Shown: one piece after another, positions 1 through 8,500 of the stretch
Layout of the letters: each line of letters begins with the position of its first letter
How positions within the stretch are numbered: position 1 is the first letter of the stretch
The notes under the pieces: model-generated
What the model was told of the DNA's origin: nothing
Seen by the model: only the letters and a program-made list of their open reading frames with translations
Databases searched by the model: none
Translations under genes and position numbers: made by a program
Assembly: GCA_020719105.1 (NCBI GenBank)
Contig: DYQV01000016.1
Location: forward strand, 1-18,882
Direction: 5' to 3'
DNA length: 18,882 nt
From: Rikenella microfusus
GTDB taxonomy: Bacteria; Bacteroidota; Bacteroidia; Bacteroidales; SZUA-534

Positions 1-43
1 TTAATTGTAAATCCCGCAATTGAATGCTATTTTATATCAAACG

Positions 44-736
44 TTAATCCTCCTTCAAAATATACCCGCTGCCGTGCACATTTACAATCTCCAGGTTGGG
101 GTCGTTTTTTAGGTATTTGCGCAATTTGGTAATATAAACATCCATGCTACGGCCGGTAAAATATCCTTGTTCGCCCCATATTTTTTCCAAAGTCAGGTTA
201 CGGTTCAGCACTTTGTTTTTGCTTTGAGCCAAAAACAGGAGCAATTCAGCTTCTTTAGGGGAAAGTTTCACATCGGGAGCGCCAGCAAAGTGAAGGTTTC
301 TTTTTTTATAATCGAACCGGTATTTGCCCAATTCAATCAGGTCGGGAATGTCCTCCAAAACCGTGGCCTGGTTCCGCTTTAAAATAGCCTTAATTTTATA
401 AATGAGTACATCGGAATCAAAAGGTTTGGTAACATAATCGTCGGCACCTACGGCAAAGCCTTTAATTACGTCTTCTTTCAAGGTTTTAGCAGTTAAAAAT
501 ATAATAGGTAGGTTGGGTTTTGTTTTCTTTATTTCGGCACCAATGGTAAAGCCATCCACATGGGGGAGCATCACGTCCAGAATACATAAATCATACGGAT
601 TCCGATGAAAAGCAACCATGGCGGCACGGCCATCGGTAATCAAGGTCACTTCATAATCGTTCATTTCAAGGTACGATTTCATTACCGAACCGAAATTTAA
701 ATCGTCTTCCACTAAAAATATCCTGTTCTTTCTCAT
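44..736 (-). CDS. OmpR/PhoB-family DNA-binding response regulator
   Basis: A two-component response regulator of 230 residues, the usual length. An N-terminal receiver domain (about 4-120) has the acidic pair Asp11/Asp12, the phospho-acceptor Asp54 in the run CILDVMLPHVDG, the switch Thr82 and the conserved Lys104 of VTKPF. A C-terminal winged-helix domain (about 132-228) has the typical end in which GRSMDVYITKLRKYLK forms the recognition helix region and GSGYIL the wing. It lies 39 nt downstream of the histidine kinase gene on the same strand, so the two are very likely cotranscribed and cognate. The pair resembles RprXY of Bacteroides in family and layout, but I do not assign that symbol. 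PhoB/OmpR regulators bind direct repeats spaced about one helical turn, and such an array (2505-2547) lies upstream of the operon. All phosphorylation residues are present, so it should be active. Confidence 0.95.
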   Translation of the reverse strand: MRKNRIFLVEDDLNFGSVMKSYLEMNDYEVTLITDGRAAMVAFHRNPYDLCILDVMLPHVDGFTIGAEIKKTKPNLPIIFLTAKTLKEDVIKGFAVGADDYVTKPFDSDVLIYKIKAILKRNQATVLEDIPDLIELGKYRFDYKKRNLHFAGAPDVKLSPKEAELLLFLAQSKNKVLNRNLTLEKIWGEQGYFTGRSMDVYITKLRKYLKNDPNLEIVNVHGSGYILKED

Positions 737-775
737 GATATGTAATGTTTTGAATAAAATTACAGAATCGCGTAT

Positions 776-2410
776 CTACGCATTTTTAAGCGGGATCCGA
801 ATCTCAAACGTACTTCCTTTGCCTTTTTGGCTGGTAACATGGACATCGCCCTTAAACTGCATCACAATGGCTTTTACATAACTCAGCCCCAGCCCAAAAC
901 CTTTCACGTTATGCACATCGCCAGTCGGTACCCGATAAAATTTTTCAAAAATCTTCTCCTGTGTATCTTTATCCATTCCAATTCCTTTATCGCTGATGGC
1001 AATTACCAGATTATCCTGCTGGTTGTATGTGGTCAAAGTTATTTCAGGAGGTGATTCCAGCGAGTATTTATTGGCGTTATCGAGCAAGTTGAAGATAACA
1101 TTCACCAGATGGTTTTCATCGGCTTTAATGCGGTCGTTCCCGGCATTCAGTTCCATTTCTAGCGTTCCACCTTTTTGTTCTATTTGAAGGCTGATATTTT
1201 TTACAGCCTGCCGAATCAGTGGATGCACATCGGTTTCAACCATATTCAGGTTAAAATCCTTTTTATCGATAAGGGCCATCTTTAGCACACTTTCCACTTG
1301 CCGGTTCATACGGCGGTTTTCCTCTTTAATGATTTCTATAAAGCGTCGGACTTTTTCAGCATCATTAATAATATTGGGGTTGTTGATGGAATCAGCCGCC
1401 AGAGATATGGTTGCTATGGGTGTTTTGAATTCATGGGTCATGTTGTTGATAAAGTCGGTTTTAACCTCCGATGTTTTTTTCTGGTTGTAAATAATCCGTA
1501 GGGTATAATAAAAGGTGAACAAAATTATGAGTGTGAATAGGAGCGAACCTGAAAATGGGTAAATAACCGATTGGATAAGGTAATTGCTCTTTTCAGGGAA
1601 ATAAAGCAATAACTGATCGCTCTGCATCAAAATATCGTTTGGAAACAGGGTTGTTTTGTATGCTTGTGATACTTTGTTTTGGTTGAATCCATTGGTTTTC
1701 ATTTTGTTGTAAAGCTTACCCCTGAAATTGGAAATGCCATATTCATATTTTATAGATATTCCTGCATTTTTCAATTCGTAATCAAGTGTCGGTGCTATTA
1801 CTGAATTGCTCAACCGCTCTTCAATGGGAATATCTTTGATGGAAAATTCCAGAAACATTTGTTGCATAACGTCAGAAAACTGGTTTTCCATAGGATTGTT
1901 ATTTGGCCCTTGTTCTGCTGGTGGAAAAGCCATACGATTTTCTTGGCTTGGTTTTGAAACCGATGAATAGGTCTGAATACGCTGGCTGGAGTATGCATCC
2001 TCAATAATAGTATCAAAACCGTAGGTTATTGTCTCAATGCCATTTTGTTCTGTCTTTTTTACTTTAAGGTTGTTTTCCTTTTTTACTTCCAAATCTTGGT
2101 TCGATTTATCTTGCCAAAACTCGTTGAATTCGAGAATCAAGGAATCATTCATCCTATTGGAACCACCTTGGTTCATTTGCTGTTGAAGCTGCATCTGAGG
2201 CATCCCAGAAAATAGGTGTGACATGAAGAACGCATTTTGGTTGCGCTCGATACGGAAGGCCGCTTTCGACAGTGCTTGGTTCACTTGCTGGTCAAATTGC
2301 TGTTCCTTGACGGTAATGGCTTCGTGCATCCAAAAAAGCTGCACAGCTATAATTCCGAGCAACGATATGCCCATTAATACAATGATTCCAGTAAAACGTA
2401 ATTTATTCAC
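776..2410 (-). CDS. Membrane sensor histidine kinase
   Basis: A 544-residue sensor kinase, partner of the response regulator 39 nt downstream. Membrane segment 1 is at about 6-27, followed by a large periplasmic region of about 260 residues and membrane segment 2 at about 287-307. No HAMP domain is evident; the HisKA helix starts almost directly after the membrane. The phospho-acceptor is His326 in NMTHEFKTPIATI. The ATPase domain shows the N box (NLLDNANKYS, 441-450), G1 box (DKGIGM, 474-479), F box (FEKFYRV) and G2 box (GFGLGL, 504-509), all intact. The periplasmic region is rich in Met, Gln and Asn around residues 60-90 and matches no sensor domain that I recognise, so the signal is unknown. 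A -7-like box sits about 60 nt upstream of the start. Function as kinase is certain; the stimulus is not. Confidence 0.95.
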   Translation of the reverse strand: MNKLRFTGIIVLMGISLLGIIAVQLFWMHEAITVKEQQFDQQVNQALSKAAFRIERNQNAFFMSHLFSGMPQMQLQQQMNQGGSNRMNDSLILEFNEFWQDKSNQDLEVKKENNLKVKKTEQNGIETITYGFDTIIEDAYSSQRIQTYSSVSKPSQENRMAFPPAEQGPNNNPMENQFSDVMQQMFLEFSIKDIPIEERLSNSVIAPTLDYELKNAGISIKYEYGISNFRGKLYNKMKTNGFNQNKVSQAYKTTLFPNDILMQSDQLLLYFPEKSNYLIQSVIYPFSGSLLFTLIILFTFYYTLRIIYNQKKTSEVKTDFINNMTHEFKTPIATISLAADSINNPNIINDAEKVRRFIEIIKEENRRMNRQVESVLKMALIDKKDFNLNMVETDVHPLIRQAVKNISLQIEQKGGTLEMELNAGNDRIKADENHLVNVIFNLLDNANKYSLESPPEITLTTYNQQDNLVIAISDKGIGMDKDTQEKIFEKFYRVPTGDVHNVKGFGLGLSYVKAIVMQFKGDVHVTSQKGKGSTFEIRIPLKNA

Positions 2411-2470
2411 AACAACTATTATTAAAAGATGAAATCATTCATCAACAAAGCTTTTGTCATTTTCATGGGT

Positions 2471-2478
2471 CAAATGTA
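2471..2478 (-). promoter_or_regulatory. -7 box of the kinase/regulator operon promoter
   Basis: On the minus strand this reads TACATTTG, a perfect match to the Bacteroidota -7 consensus TAnnTTTG. It would start transcription near 2465, giving a leader of about 55 nt before the kinase start at 2410. No TTG is found at the normal -33 distance; the TTAAC repeats begin 26-28 nt upstream instead. The box sequence is seen directly; promoter activity is inferred. Confidence 0.5.
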
Positions 2479-2504
2479 GCTAAAAGAATGAATGCATTAA
2501 ATGG

Positions 2505-2547
2505 TTTTAACGTAACATTAACAGTTTTTAACCTTGCCTTAACCCTA
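2505..2547 (+). promoter_or_regulatory. Four TTAAC direct repeats, likely response-regulator operator
   Basis: TTAAC occurs at 2507, 2518, 2528 and 2539, so the starts are 11, 10 and 11 bp apart. All four are in the same orientation and on the same face of the helix. OmpR/PhoB-family regulators bind head-to-tail direct repeats at this spacing, and the gene for such a regulator lies in the adjacent divergent operon. The array lies between two outward-facing -7 boxes of identical sequence. The fourth repeat falls where a -33 element would be for the plus-strand promoter, as expected for an activator that replaces it. The repeats are seen; the binding protein is inferred. Confidence 0.65.
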
Positions 2548-2565
2548 TGATAATCATTTGATAGG

Positions 2566-2573
2566 TACATTTG
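2566..2573 (+). promoter_or_regulatory. -7 box of the T9SS-cargo gene promoter
   Basis: TACATTTG matches TAnnTTTG exactly. No TTTG is present 19-21 nt upstream; that position is taken by the last TTAAC repeat (2539-2543), which suggests an activator-dependent promoter. Transcription from near 2580 would give a leader of about 145 nt that contains the hairpin at 2623-2669. A small inverted repeat (ATGAT-A-ATCAT, 2547-2557) lies between the repeats and this box. Confidence 0.5.
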
Positions 2574-2622
2574 TGCTGTCAAGTTTGAGTTGATAAATAG
2601 TTGTTTATGCAAAATTTGGAAA

Positions 2623-2669
2623 AAGGAAAACAGAATTAACGGAGGAATAGCCGTGAATCTGTTTCCCTT
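2623..2669 (+). other. Imperfect long hairpin in the 5' leader of the T9SS-cargo gene
   Basis: The arms 2623-2642 and 2651-2669 pair over about 17 of 19-20 positions around an 8-nt loop (AGGAATAG). The breaks are two mismatches and one bulged A. No T run follows, so it is not an intrinsic terminator. It lies 56 nt before the start codon at 2726. It may affect mRNA stability or translation, or bind a regulator. The pairing is seen; a role is not shown. Confidence 0.45.
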
Positions 2670-2725
2670 CACCCATAAAAAAGTGATTGTTAGTTTGATT
2701 ATGTAACCCTTAAAACCCTGTTATT

Positions 2726-3775
2726 ATGAATTCAAGAGTCTTACTAATTCCAGCACGCATTTTTTTATTGGTTTTTGCCGTTATAAGTAGTTATCATGCC
2801 CAGTCCCAAAAAGTAGTGGTCGATAAAAAAGTTAAATATATTAGTGAAACAAACCATCCCGATTCTACAAGGGTTATTGTTAAAACCATAAAGACAGACA
2901 AATCAGGCACAAGGGAGCAGGAAATGAATATGGATTCATTGATTCAGGTTCTGTGTTCTGGAAATGATTCCACTTCGGCGCAAATAGTAAAGACTATCAG
3001 CATACATAATGGCGATACCGTGGTTAAAGAATGCCATTCCGATAATCTTGATTCAGCCTTGTTTCATGAAATAAATCCAGAAAAAATTGCGGAAGAAATG
3101 CTACGTAATATGCAACATATTCATATTCAAGGTGATTCCGTACTTCAATGGACCGCCAACTTCGACAGTTTAGTAGATCCGTTGAATGTAAAAACATTTG
3201 AAATAGAATGGACTGGACAGATGAATGAAATGGACAGCATTATGGAGCATGCTCTAAAAGTAAATGCTGATGAATTGGAAACACAGATGATTTTTATTAG
3301 CGAAAATGGAGAAGAGATCAGAATTGAAAAGCAGGGAGAAATGGTGTTTATAAATAAAAAAGATGCAATTGATAGTGTGGAAAGCGAAATAAAAGTAATT
3401 AAAAACAAGGGAGGTAAGAAAGTAATTGTGCTTGAAACCCGAATCGAATTGGCTGAACTCACAGAAAGTGAAAAATCCGATTTAAAATCGAAAGGATTAA
3501 AAACAGGAACAAAAGAACCGGAATTCGACTACCTGAAATTTTTTCCAAACCCCTCTGAAGGTTCTGTAAATATTGAATTCCGGACAGCTAAACCTGTTGA
3601 TACAGAAGTAAGAATTACCAATATGATTGGGAAAATTCTTTTTGAAGAAAAAATCAACGATTTCAGCGGTGAATATAATAAGGCGATTAACCTGATTGAC
3701 AATGGCAAAGGGACGTATTTGCTGCAAATTGTGCAAGGTAAAAAAGTAATTACCCGTAAAATAATTGTTGATTGA
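2726..3775 (+). CDS. Secreted protein with T9SS type A sorting domain
   Basis: A 349-residue exported protein. A signal peptide covers about 1-26 (hydrophobic LLIPARIFLLVFAVI, ending near AQSQ). The C-terminal part, about 264-349, is a type IX secretion sorting domain: it starts with LKFFPNPSEG, continues with VRITNMIGKILFE and ends with GTYLLQIVQGKKVITRKIIVD, the pattern that directs proteins across the outer membrane and often to surface attachment. The middle (about 30-260) is rich in Asp, Glu and Lys and has no domain that I recognise, with no catalytic motif visible. It is transcribed divergently from the two-component operon, and the shared region holds the TTAAC array, so it is probably a target of that system. 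Two terminators follow, so it is likely monocistronic. Surface role unknown. Confidence 0.88.
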   Translation: MNSRVLLIPARIFLLVFAVISSYHAQSQKVVVDKKVKYISETNHPDSTRVIVKTIKTDKSGTREQEMNMDSLIQVLCSGNDSTSAQIVKTISIHNGDTVVKECHSDNLDSALFHEINPEKIAEEMLRNMQHIHIQGDSVLQWTANFDSLVDPLNVKTFEIEWTGQMNEMDSIMEHALKVNADELETQMIFISENGEEIRIEKQGEMVFINKKDAIDSVESEIKVIKNKGGKKVIVLETRIELAELTESEKSDLKSKGLKTGTKEPEFDYLKFFPNPSEGSVNIEFRTAKPVDTEVRITNMIGKILFEEKINDFSGEYNKAINLIDNGKGTYLLQIVQGKKVITRKIIVD

Positions 3776-3790
3776 TTATCCATAAGTCAA

Positions 3791-3827
3791 AAAGAGCCGC
3801 TGTTATTATTGAAGTGGCTTTTTTTTC
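3791..3827 (+). terminator. Intrinsic terminator after the T9SS-cargo gene
   Basis: The stem AGCCGCT (3795-3801) pairs with AGTGGCT (3813-3819) with one G-T pair, around an 11-nt loop, and is followed at once by a run of T to 3826. It starts about 15 nt after the stop codon. Confidence 0.8.
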
Positions 3828-3859
3828 TACACTCCCTTTTCTCCAATAAATTTGAGATT

Positions 3860-3897
3860 CCGCTTTCCACCTGTTTGGAAAGCGGTTTCCTTTTTTG
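3860..3897 (+). terminator. Second intrinsic terminator, perfect 10-bp stem
   Basis: CCGCTTTCCA (3860-3869) pairs perfectly with TGGAAAGCGG (3876-3885) around a 6-nt loop. The tail is TTTCC and then six T. It is the second terminator within 110 nt and insulates the leucine-rich-repeat gene that begins at 3964. Confidence 0.75.
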
Positions 3898-3963
3898 TTT
3901 ATTTGTGCTCAACAATAGAAGTTCCTGATAATTTTTTAAATGTCAATTTAAAAGTGATTTAAC

Positions 3964-5250
3964 ATGCAAAAATATACGATCCACTTTCTTACTTTTGTTT
4001 ATCTATTGATTGCACAAAACGGCTTTAGTCAAAAAGTTAAGCCTCTAAAAACTAAAGAACAACTTACCAAGGAGAAAACCTACCGTTCATACCAAGAAGC
4101 ACTTTCCAACAAAAAAAAGGTATATATACTGAACCTTGATGGTAAAAAAATTAGAGAAATTCCAGCTAACATCAGCAAGCTGGTAAACCTTCAGGAACTG
4201 TATGTGCGTAACAACCAGATTTCGATGTTGCCACCTGAGTTATTTCTGCTCCCAAACTTGCAGGTAATTGGATTGGGTGAAAATAAGCTAACCACCGTTC
4301 CTAAAGAAATTGGAAAATTGCAACATTTGGAACAGCTTGATTTGTTCAATAATTTGCTTTCAGAACTGCCTGAAGAAATGGGTGACCTCAAACTATTGAG
4401 CACATTGGATTTGAGCTGGAACCAATTGATGAATTTACCAGAAAGCTTCGGCAAACTTACTAATCTTGAAAAATTGTTTATTGAGAAGAATAAATTAGAA
4501 AAATTACCTCAAACTATTTCATCGCTTATTAAAATAAATGAGCTTAAGTTAGCCGAAAATAAACTACTTAGCCTTCCTGATAGTATTGGTAAATTGAACC
4601 GGATAACAGAACTAAACCTTGAAAAGAATGAACTTTCAACCTTACCTTCTTCAATAGGAATGCTTAAAAACTTAAAGAAATTAAATATCAGTCAGAATAA
4701 ATTGACCAAAATACCTGATGAATTGGGTTACTTGGAAAACCTTGAAGAAATAAATCTATCGAATAATAAGATTACTCAAGTTACAGGCAACTGCATTAAC
4801 TTTTCAAAGGCAACAACCATTGATTTGAGCATTAACAAAATAAGTGTTTTTACGGCCAAAATGGGCAATCTAAAAAATTTGAATTATTTGGATGTTTCTA
4901 TCAATCAATTGCAAAGCTTTCCCTCTAACATTAGCAATGCAATCCAGTTAAAAACATTGATTCTTAATCGGAATCAAATAAATTGGGTAGGCGAAAATGT
5001 TTCATCTTTGATAAACTTAGAAGAGCTCGATTTATCGGACAACCGGGTTGAAAAAGTAGATAAATCATTGGGAGCTTTGGTCAATCTCAAAAAACTTAAC
5101 CTAAATCAAAATCTCATTTTATATTTCAACAAACAGCTTGGTGGAATGAAATCGCTTCAGGAGCTTTATCTTGAAAACAATCCACGACTCGACAAGTTCC
5201 AAAAAGAACAAATTAAAAAATTCTTTCCATCTGCTACAATTTATTTTTAA
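3964..5250 (+). CDS. Exported leucine-rich-repeat protein
   Basis: A 428-residue protein with a signal peptide at 1-23 (ending GFSQ) and then 16 leucine-rich repeats, each of exactly 23 residues, of the bacterial/plant-like form LxxLxLxxNxLxxLPxxIxxL. They run from about residue 55 to about 420. The repeats fold into a solenoid that binds protein or sugar ligands. Repeats 2-9 are closest to consensus and keep the Pro; repeats 10-15 mostly lose the Pro (for example QVTGNC, VFTAKM, WVGENV) and look degenerate. No T9SS sorting domain, lipobox or anchor is visible after the last repeat, so a periplasmic location is the simplest reading. It stands alone, with terminators upstream and a 270-nt gap downstream. 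A weak promoter may be TTTG at 3902 with TAATTTTT at 3929. The binding partner is unknown. Confidence 0.9.
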   Translation: MQKYTIHFLTFVYLLIAQNGFSQKVKPLKTKEQLTKEKTYRSYQEALSNKKKVYILNLDGKKIREIPANISKLVNLQELYVRNNQISMLPPELFLLPNLQVIGLGENKLTTVPKEIGKLQHLEQLDLFNNLLSELPEEMGDLKLLSTLDLSWNQLMNLPESFGKLTNLEKLFIEKNKLEKLPQTISSLIKINELKLAENKLLSLPDSIGKLNRITELNLEKNELSTLPSSIGMLKNLKKLNISQNKLTKIPDELGYLENLEEINLSNNKITQVTGNCINFSKATTIDLSINKISVFTAKMGNLKNLNYLDVSINQLQSFPSNISNAIQLKTLILNRNQINWVGENVSSLINLEELDLSDNRVEKVDKSLGALVNLKKLNLNQNLILYFNKQLGGMKSLQELYLENNPRLDKFQKEQIKKFFPSATIYF

Positions 5251-5465
5251 TCAATTGGTTATACCATTTTTAATTCGATTGTGTCCTTCATTTCTGTATG
5301 AACCAATCGCTTTTGTTGCAAATAAAAATCCAATTTTCAACTCTAACGATTTTTAAAGGTAAAAATCATAAATTAATTTTTTAAGGCTGACAATAAATAG
5401 CTCTAAATAAAGGTTTTTAAAGATAAGTAATAAACAATGGATTGTTGAAAACATGCCTTCTTCGA

Positions 5466-5498
5466 TTGATTTCGCAAACAGATTCTTTGTTACCTTTA
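5466..5498 (+). promoter_or_regulatory. Promoter of the TPR/barrel operon
   Basis: TTG at 5466-5468 and TACCTTTA at 5491-5498 are 22 nt apart, within the range for Bacteroidota promoters (TTG, 17-23 nt, TAnnTTTG); the last base of the -7 box deviates. Transcription would start about 15 nt before the ATG at 5521. A 14-nt inverted repeat (AACAAT-GG-ATTGTT, 5433-5446) lies 19 nt upstream and might be an operator. Confidence 0.5.
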
Positions 5499-5520
5499 CG
5501 CAATATAAAAAAACACAAAA

Positions 5521-8500
5521 ATGGCTTATAAAATTTTGAAAATTAGCTTGTTGACACTTGTATTCATTTCCATTAAACTTTTCGGATATTCTCAAACTTC
5601 CTACTCCTATAATCAAGAAGATGTTGCTTATAAAACCGGAGTCGAACTTTTTGAAAAAGAAAAATATGCCGAGGCCCAAGAGTTTTTTAACCAGGTAATT
5701 GATCATTACGGTCAAGAGCATACTGATATTAAAGCAGATGCCGAATATTATCTGGCTTTATGCTCCATTGAATTGTTTAATGCTGATGCCGAGTACCGAA
5801 TTGCTCAGTTTATTGCTAAATATCCTGAGAGTCCTAGAACCCGGGTAGCTTATTTTGAGATGGCTGTTTATAAATACCAAAAAAGTAACTACGGGGAAGC
5901 ACTCCATTATTTTGATAAAGTTTGGAAGCAAAACCTAAATAAGGAGCAACTCAGTGAATTCTATTTTAAAAGAGGTTACTGTTATTTCAAAACAGACCAG
6001 CTTGAAAAAGCGGCAAAAATGTTTTACGAAATTCTGGAAAACAATTCAAAATACAGCAGTCCGGCCAATTACTTTTATGCCCATGTATCTTACTTAGATA
6101 AAGAATACGAAACTGCTTTAAATGGACTCACTAAGCTACAGGAAGATCCTGTTTTTGCTCCAGTGGTTCCTTATTATGTAGTTCAAATTTACTATTTGCA
6201 GGGAAAAAACGATAAAGTTCTGGAGCAAGGCAAAAAACTACTCGATACACCAGATGTAAAACGCGAAGCAGAAATAAGCCGATTAGTGGGTGAGGCGCTT
6301 TATTCCAAAGGTCAGTACCAGCAAGCATTGGAATATCTTGAAACCTATAAAAAGAAAGCCGAAACCTATACCCGCGAAGATATTTATCAGTTAGGTTATG
6401 TGTATTACATGACCCAGAAATACGATGAAGCAGTAGCTACCTTATCGAACATAACGAATGTTGAAGATGGGTTAACACAAAATGCTTATTTCCACATGGC
6501 CCACTGTTACCTCAAACTGGAAAAGAAAGATCAGTCACGCATGGCTTTTGAAGCAGCTTCAAAGCTGAATTTTGATGGCGAAGTAAAGGAAGTATCGATG
6601 CTCAACTATGCAAAGCTATCGTTCGAGCTTTCCTATTCCCCATTTAACGAAACCATTACCGCTTTTTTCGATTATTTAACTTCTTATCCCAATTCCATTC
6701 ACCGCGATGAAGCTTATAGTTATTTAGTAAAAGTATATCTTACCTCAAAAAACTACAAAGAAGCACTGGCATCTTTGGAAAAAATTTCAACCAAATCACC
6801 TGAAATGATGTTGGCATACCAAAAAGTTGCCTATTTCAGAGGATTGGAGCTATTTAATAACCTTCAGTTTTCTGAAGCATTAGCTGCATTTGAAGTATCG
6901 ATATTGGTGAAAACATTTGACAAACAGATGCGTTCACTTGCCATTTATTGGAAAGGTGAAGCACTCTACCGGCTTGAACGATTTGACTTAGCAGCAGAAT
7001 CATTTAATCAATTTTTGCTTACTCCGGGGGCTTATTTATTGCCTGAATACAACAATTCCTATTACAATATGGGATATTGCCTTTTCAAGCAGAAACAATA
7101 TACACAGGCTATTGGTTGGTTCCGGAAATATACCGATTTGGGATTGAGCGTGAATGCACAGAAAAGGGGGGATGCATTCATACGCATTGCCGATAGCTAT
7201 TTCGTGAGCCGACAGTATACCGATGCAGTTGAATATTATGGAAAGGCAGTGGATGCGGGCACATTTGATGTAGAATATGCTTTATTCCAACAAGGATTTT
7301 CTTATGGATTGTCAGGTCAGCATCAAAAAAAAGTAACCACGTTAACCCAATTATTATCACAAAAACCACAATCGAATTATGGAGCCGATGCATTATTTGA
7401 GAGAGGTAGAAGCTTTGTATCACTCGATTCAAGTGCAGCCGCCATTAGCGATTTTTCACTTTTATTAACAACTTACCCTAGCAGCAGCTATAAAGTTAAA
7501 AGCTTACTCCAATTGGGGTTGCTTTATTATGGCAACAATGAATACGAGCTGGCCTTACAAAACTATAAACAGGTAGTAACGGAATATCCAGGAACCGATG
7601 AAGCCAATGATGCCCTGTTGGGAATTAAGAATATTTATGTCGATTTAAATAAAGTAGATACCTATTTTGCTTTTGCCAAAGAACATGGAGGGTCAGAAAA
7701 TATAAGTTTGAATGAGAAAGACTCATTAACCTATTTGGCAGCAGAAAAAATTTATATGACTGGGAATTGGCAACTTTCAAAAGATATGTTCTCAAATTAC
7801 CTGAACAAATTCCAAAATGGTCGTTTTGCATTGAATTCTCATTTTTACCGCGCCGATTGCTATCAGAAAGCTCTGAATACCGATTCAGCCTTAATTGATT
7901 ATAACTCAGTAATTGAAAAACAAAAAAATATATTTACCGAGCAGTCCTTATTAGCTGCAGCAACAATTTACGACCAAAAACAAAACGATGAAATGGCTTA
8001 TCAGCTATACAGTCAATTGGAAAATCAGGCCGAAGTAAAGTTCAACCTATTGCTATCCCGAAAAGGTCAAATGCAAGCTGCATTCCGCTTAAAAAAGTAC
8101 AGTATGGCCGTAGATGCTGCCCGTAAATTGTTGATAACCGATAAAATTTCGGAAGAGGAAAGCCGCGAAGCACGATTGATCTTGGGAAAATCATATCAAA
8201 GTCAAAGCTTACTCGATTTAGCCATTGTTCAATATCGGATTTTGGCACTTGATGTTACCAATAAGGAAGGAGCAGAAGGAAAATACCGTGTTGCCGAAAT
8301 CCTTTTGAATCAAACAAAACCTGATGAATCGGAAAGTACTGTTCTGGAATTCATCGATATGGGAACGCCTCATCAATATTGGTTGGCTAAATCATTCATT
8401 TTGCTTTCCGAAATTTATTGGCAAAAAAAAGATGGTTTTCAAGCCAAAGCAAACCTTATTAGTGTTATTGATAATTATGGTTCTACAACCGATGGCATTA

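Noticed and set aside
1..43. Possible end of another gene at the left edge (TTA at 1-3 could be a minus-strand stop).
   Set aside because: A stop codon in 43 nt of AT-rich DNA proves nothing, and no coding sequence is available to judge.
2607..2639. A 10-codon reading frame (MQNLEKGKQN) in the leader of the T9SS-cargo gene whose stop falls in the hairpin arm, like an attenuator leader peptide.
   Set aside because: It is very short, has no ribosome binding site, no run of a regulatory codon, and no terminator follows the hairpin. Chance is the simpler explanation.
3145..3783. Several minus-strand open frames inside the T9SS-cargo gene.
   Set aside because: They overlap a well-supported gene, have low-complexity compositions, and lack any recognisable motif.
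3773..3786. TTATCCATA near the T9SS-cargo stop, one base from a DnaA box, together with a nearby gyrB, as a hint of a replication origin.
   Set aside because: It is a single imperfect box with no cluster, no dnaA and no AT-rich unwinding region beside it; gyrB is 6.7 kb away.
5348..5367. Hairpin GATTTTT-AAAGGT-AAAAATC as a terminator for the LRR gene.
   Set aside because: The stem is nearly all A-T, the distance from the stop is about 100 nt, and no T run follows directly.
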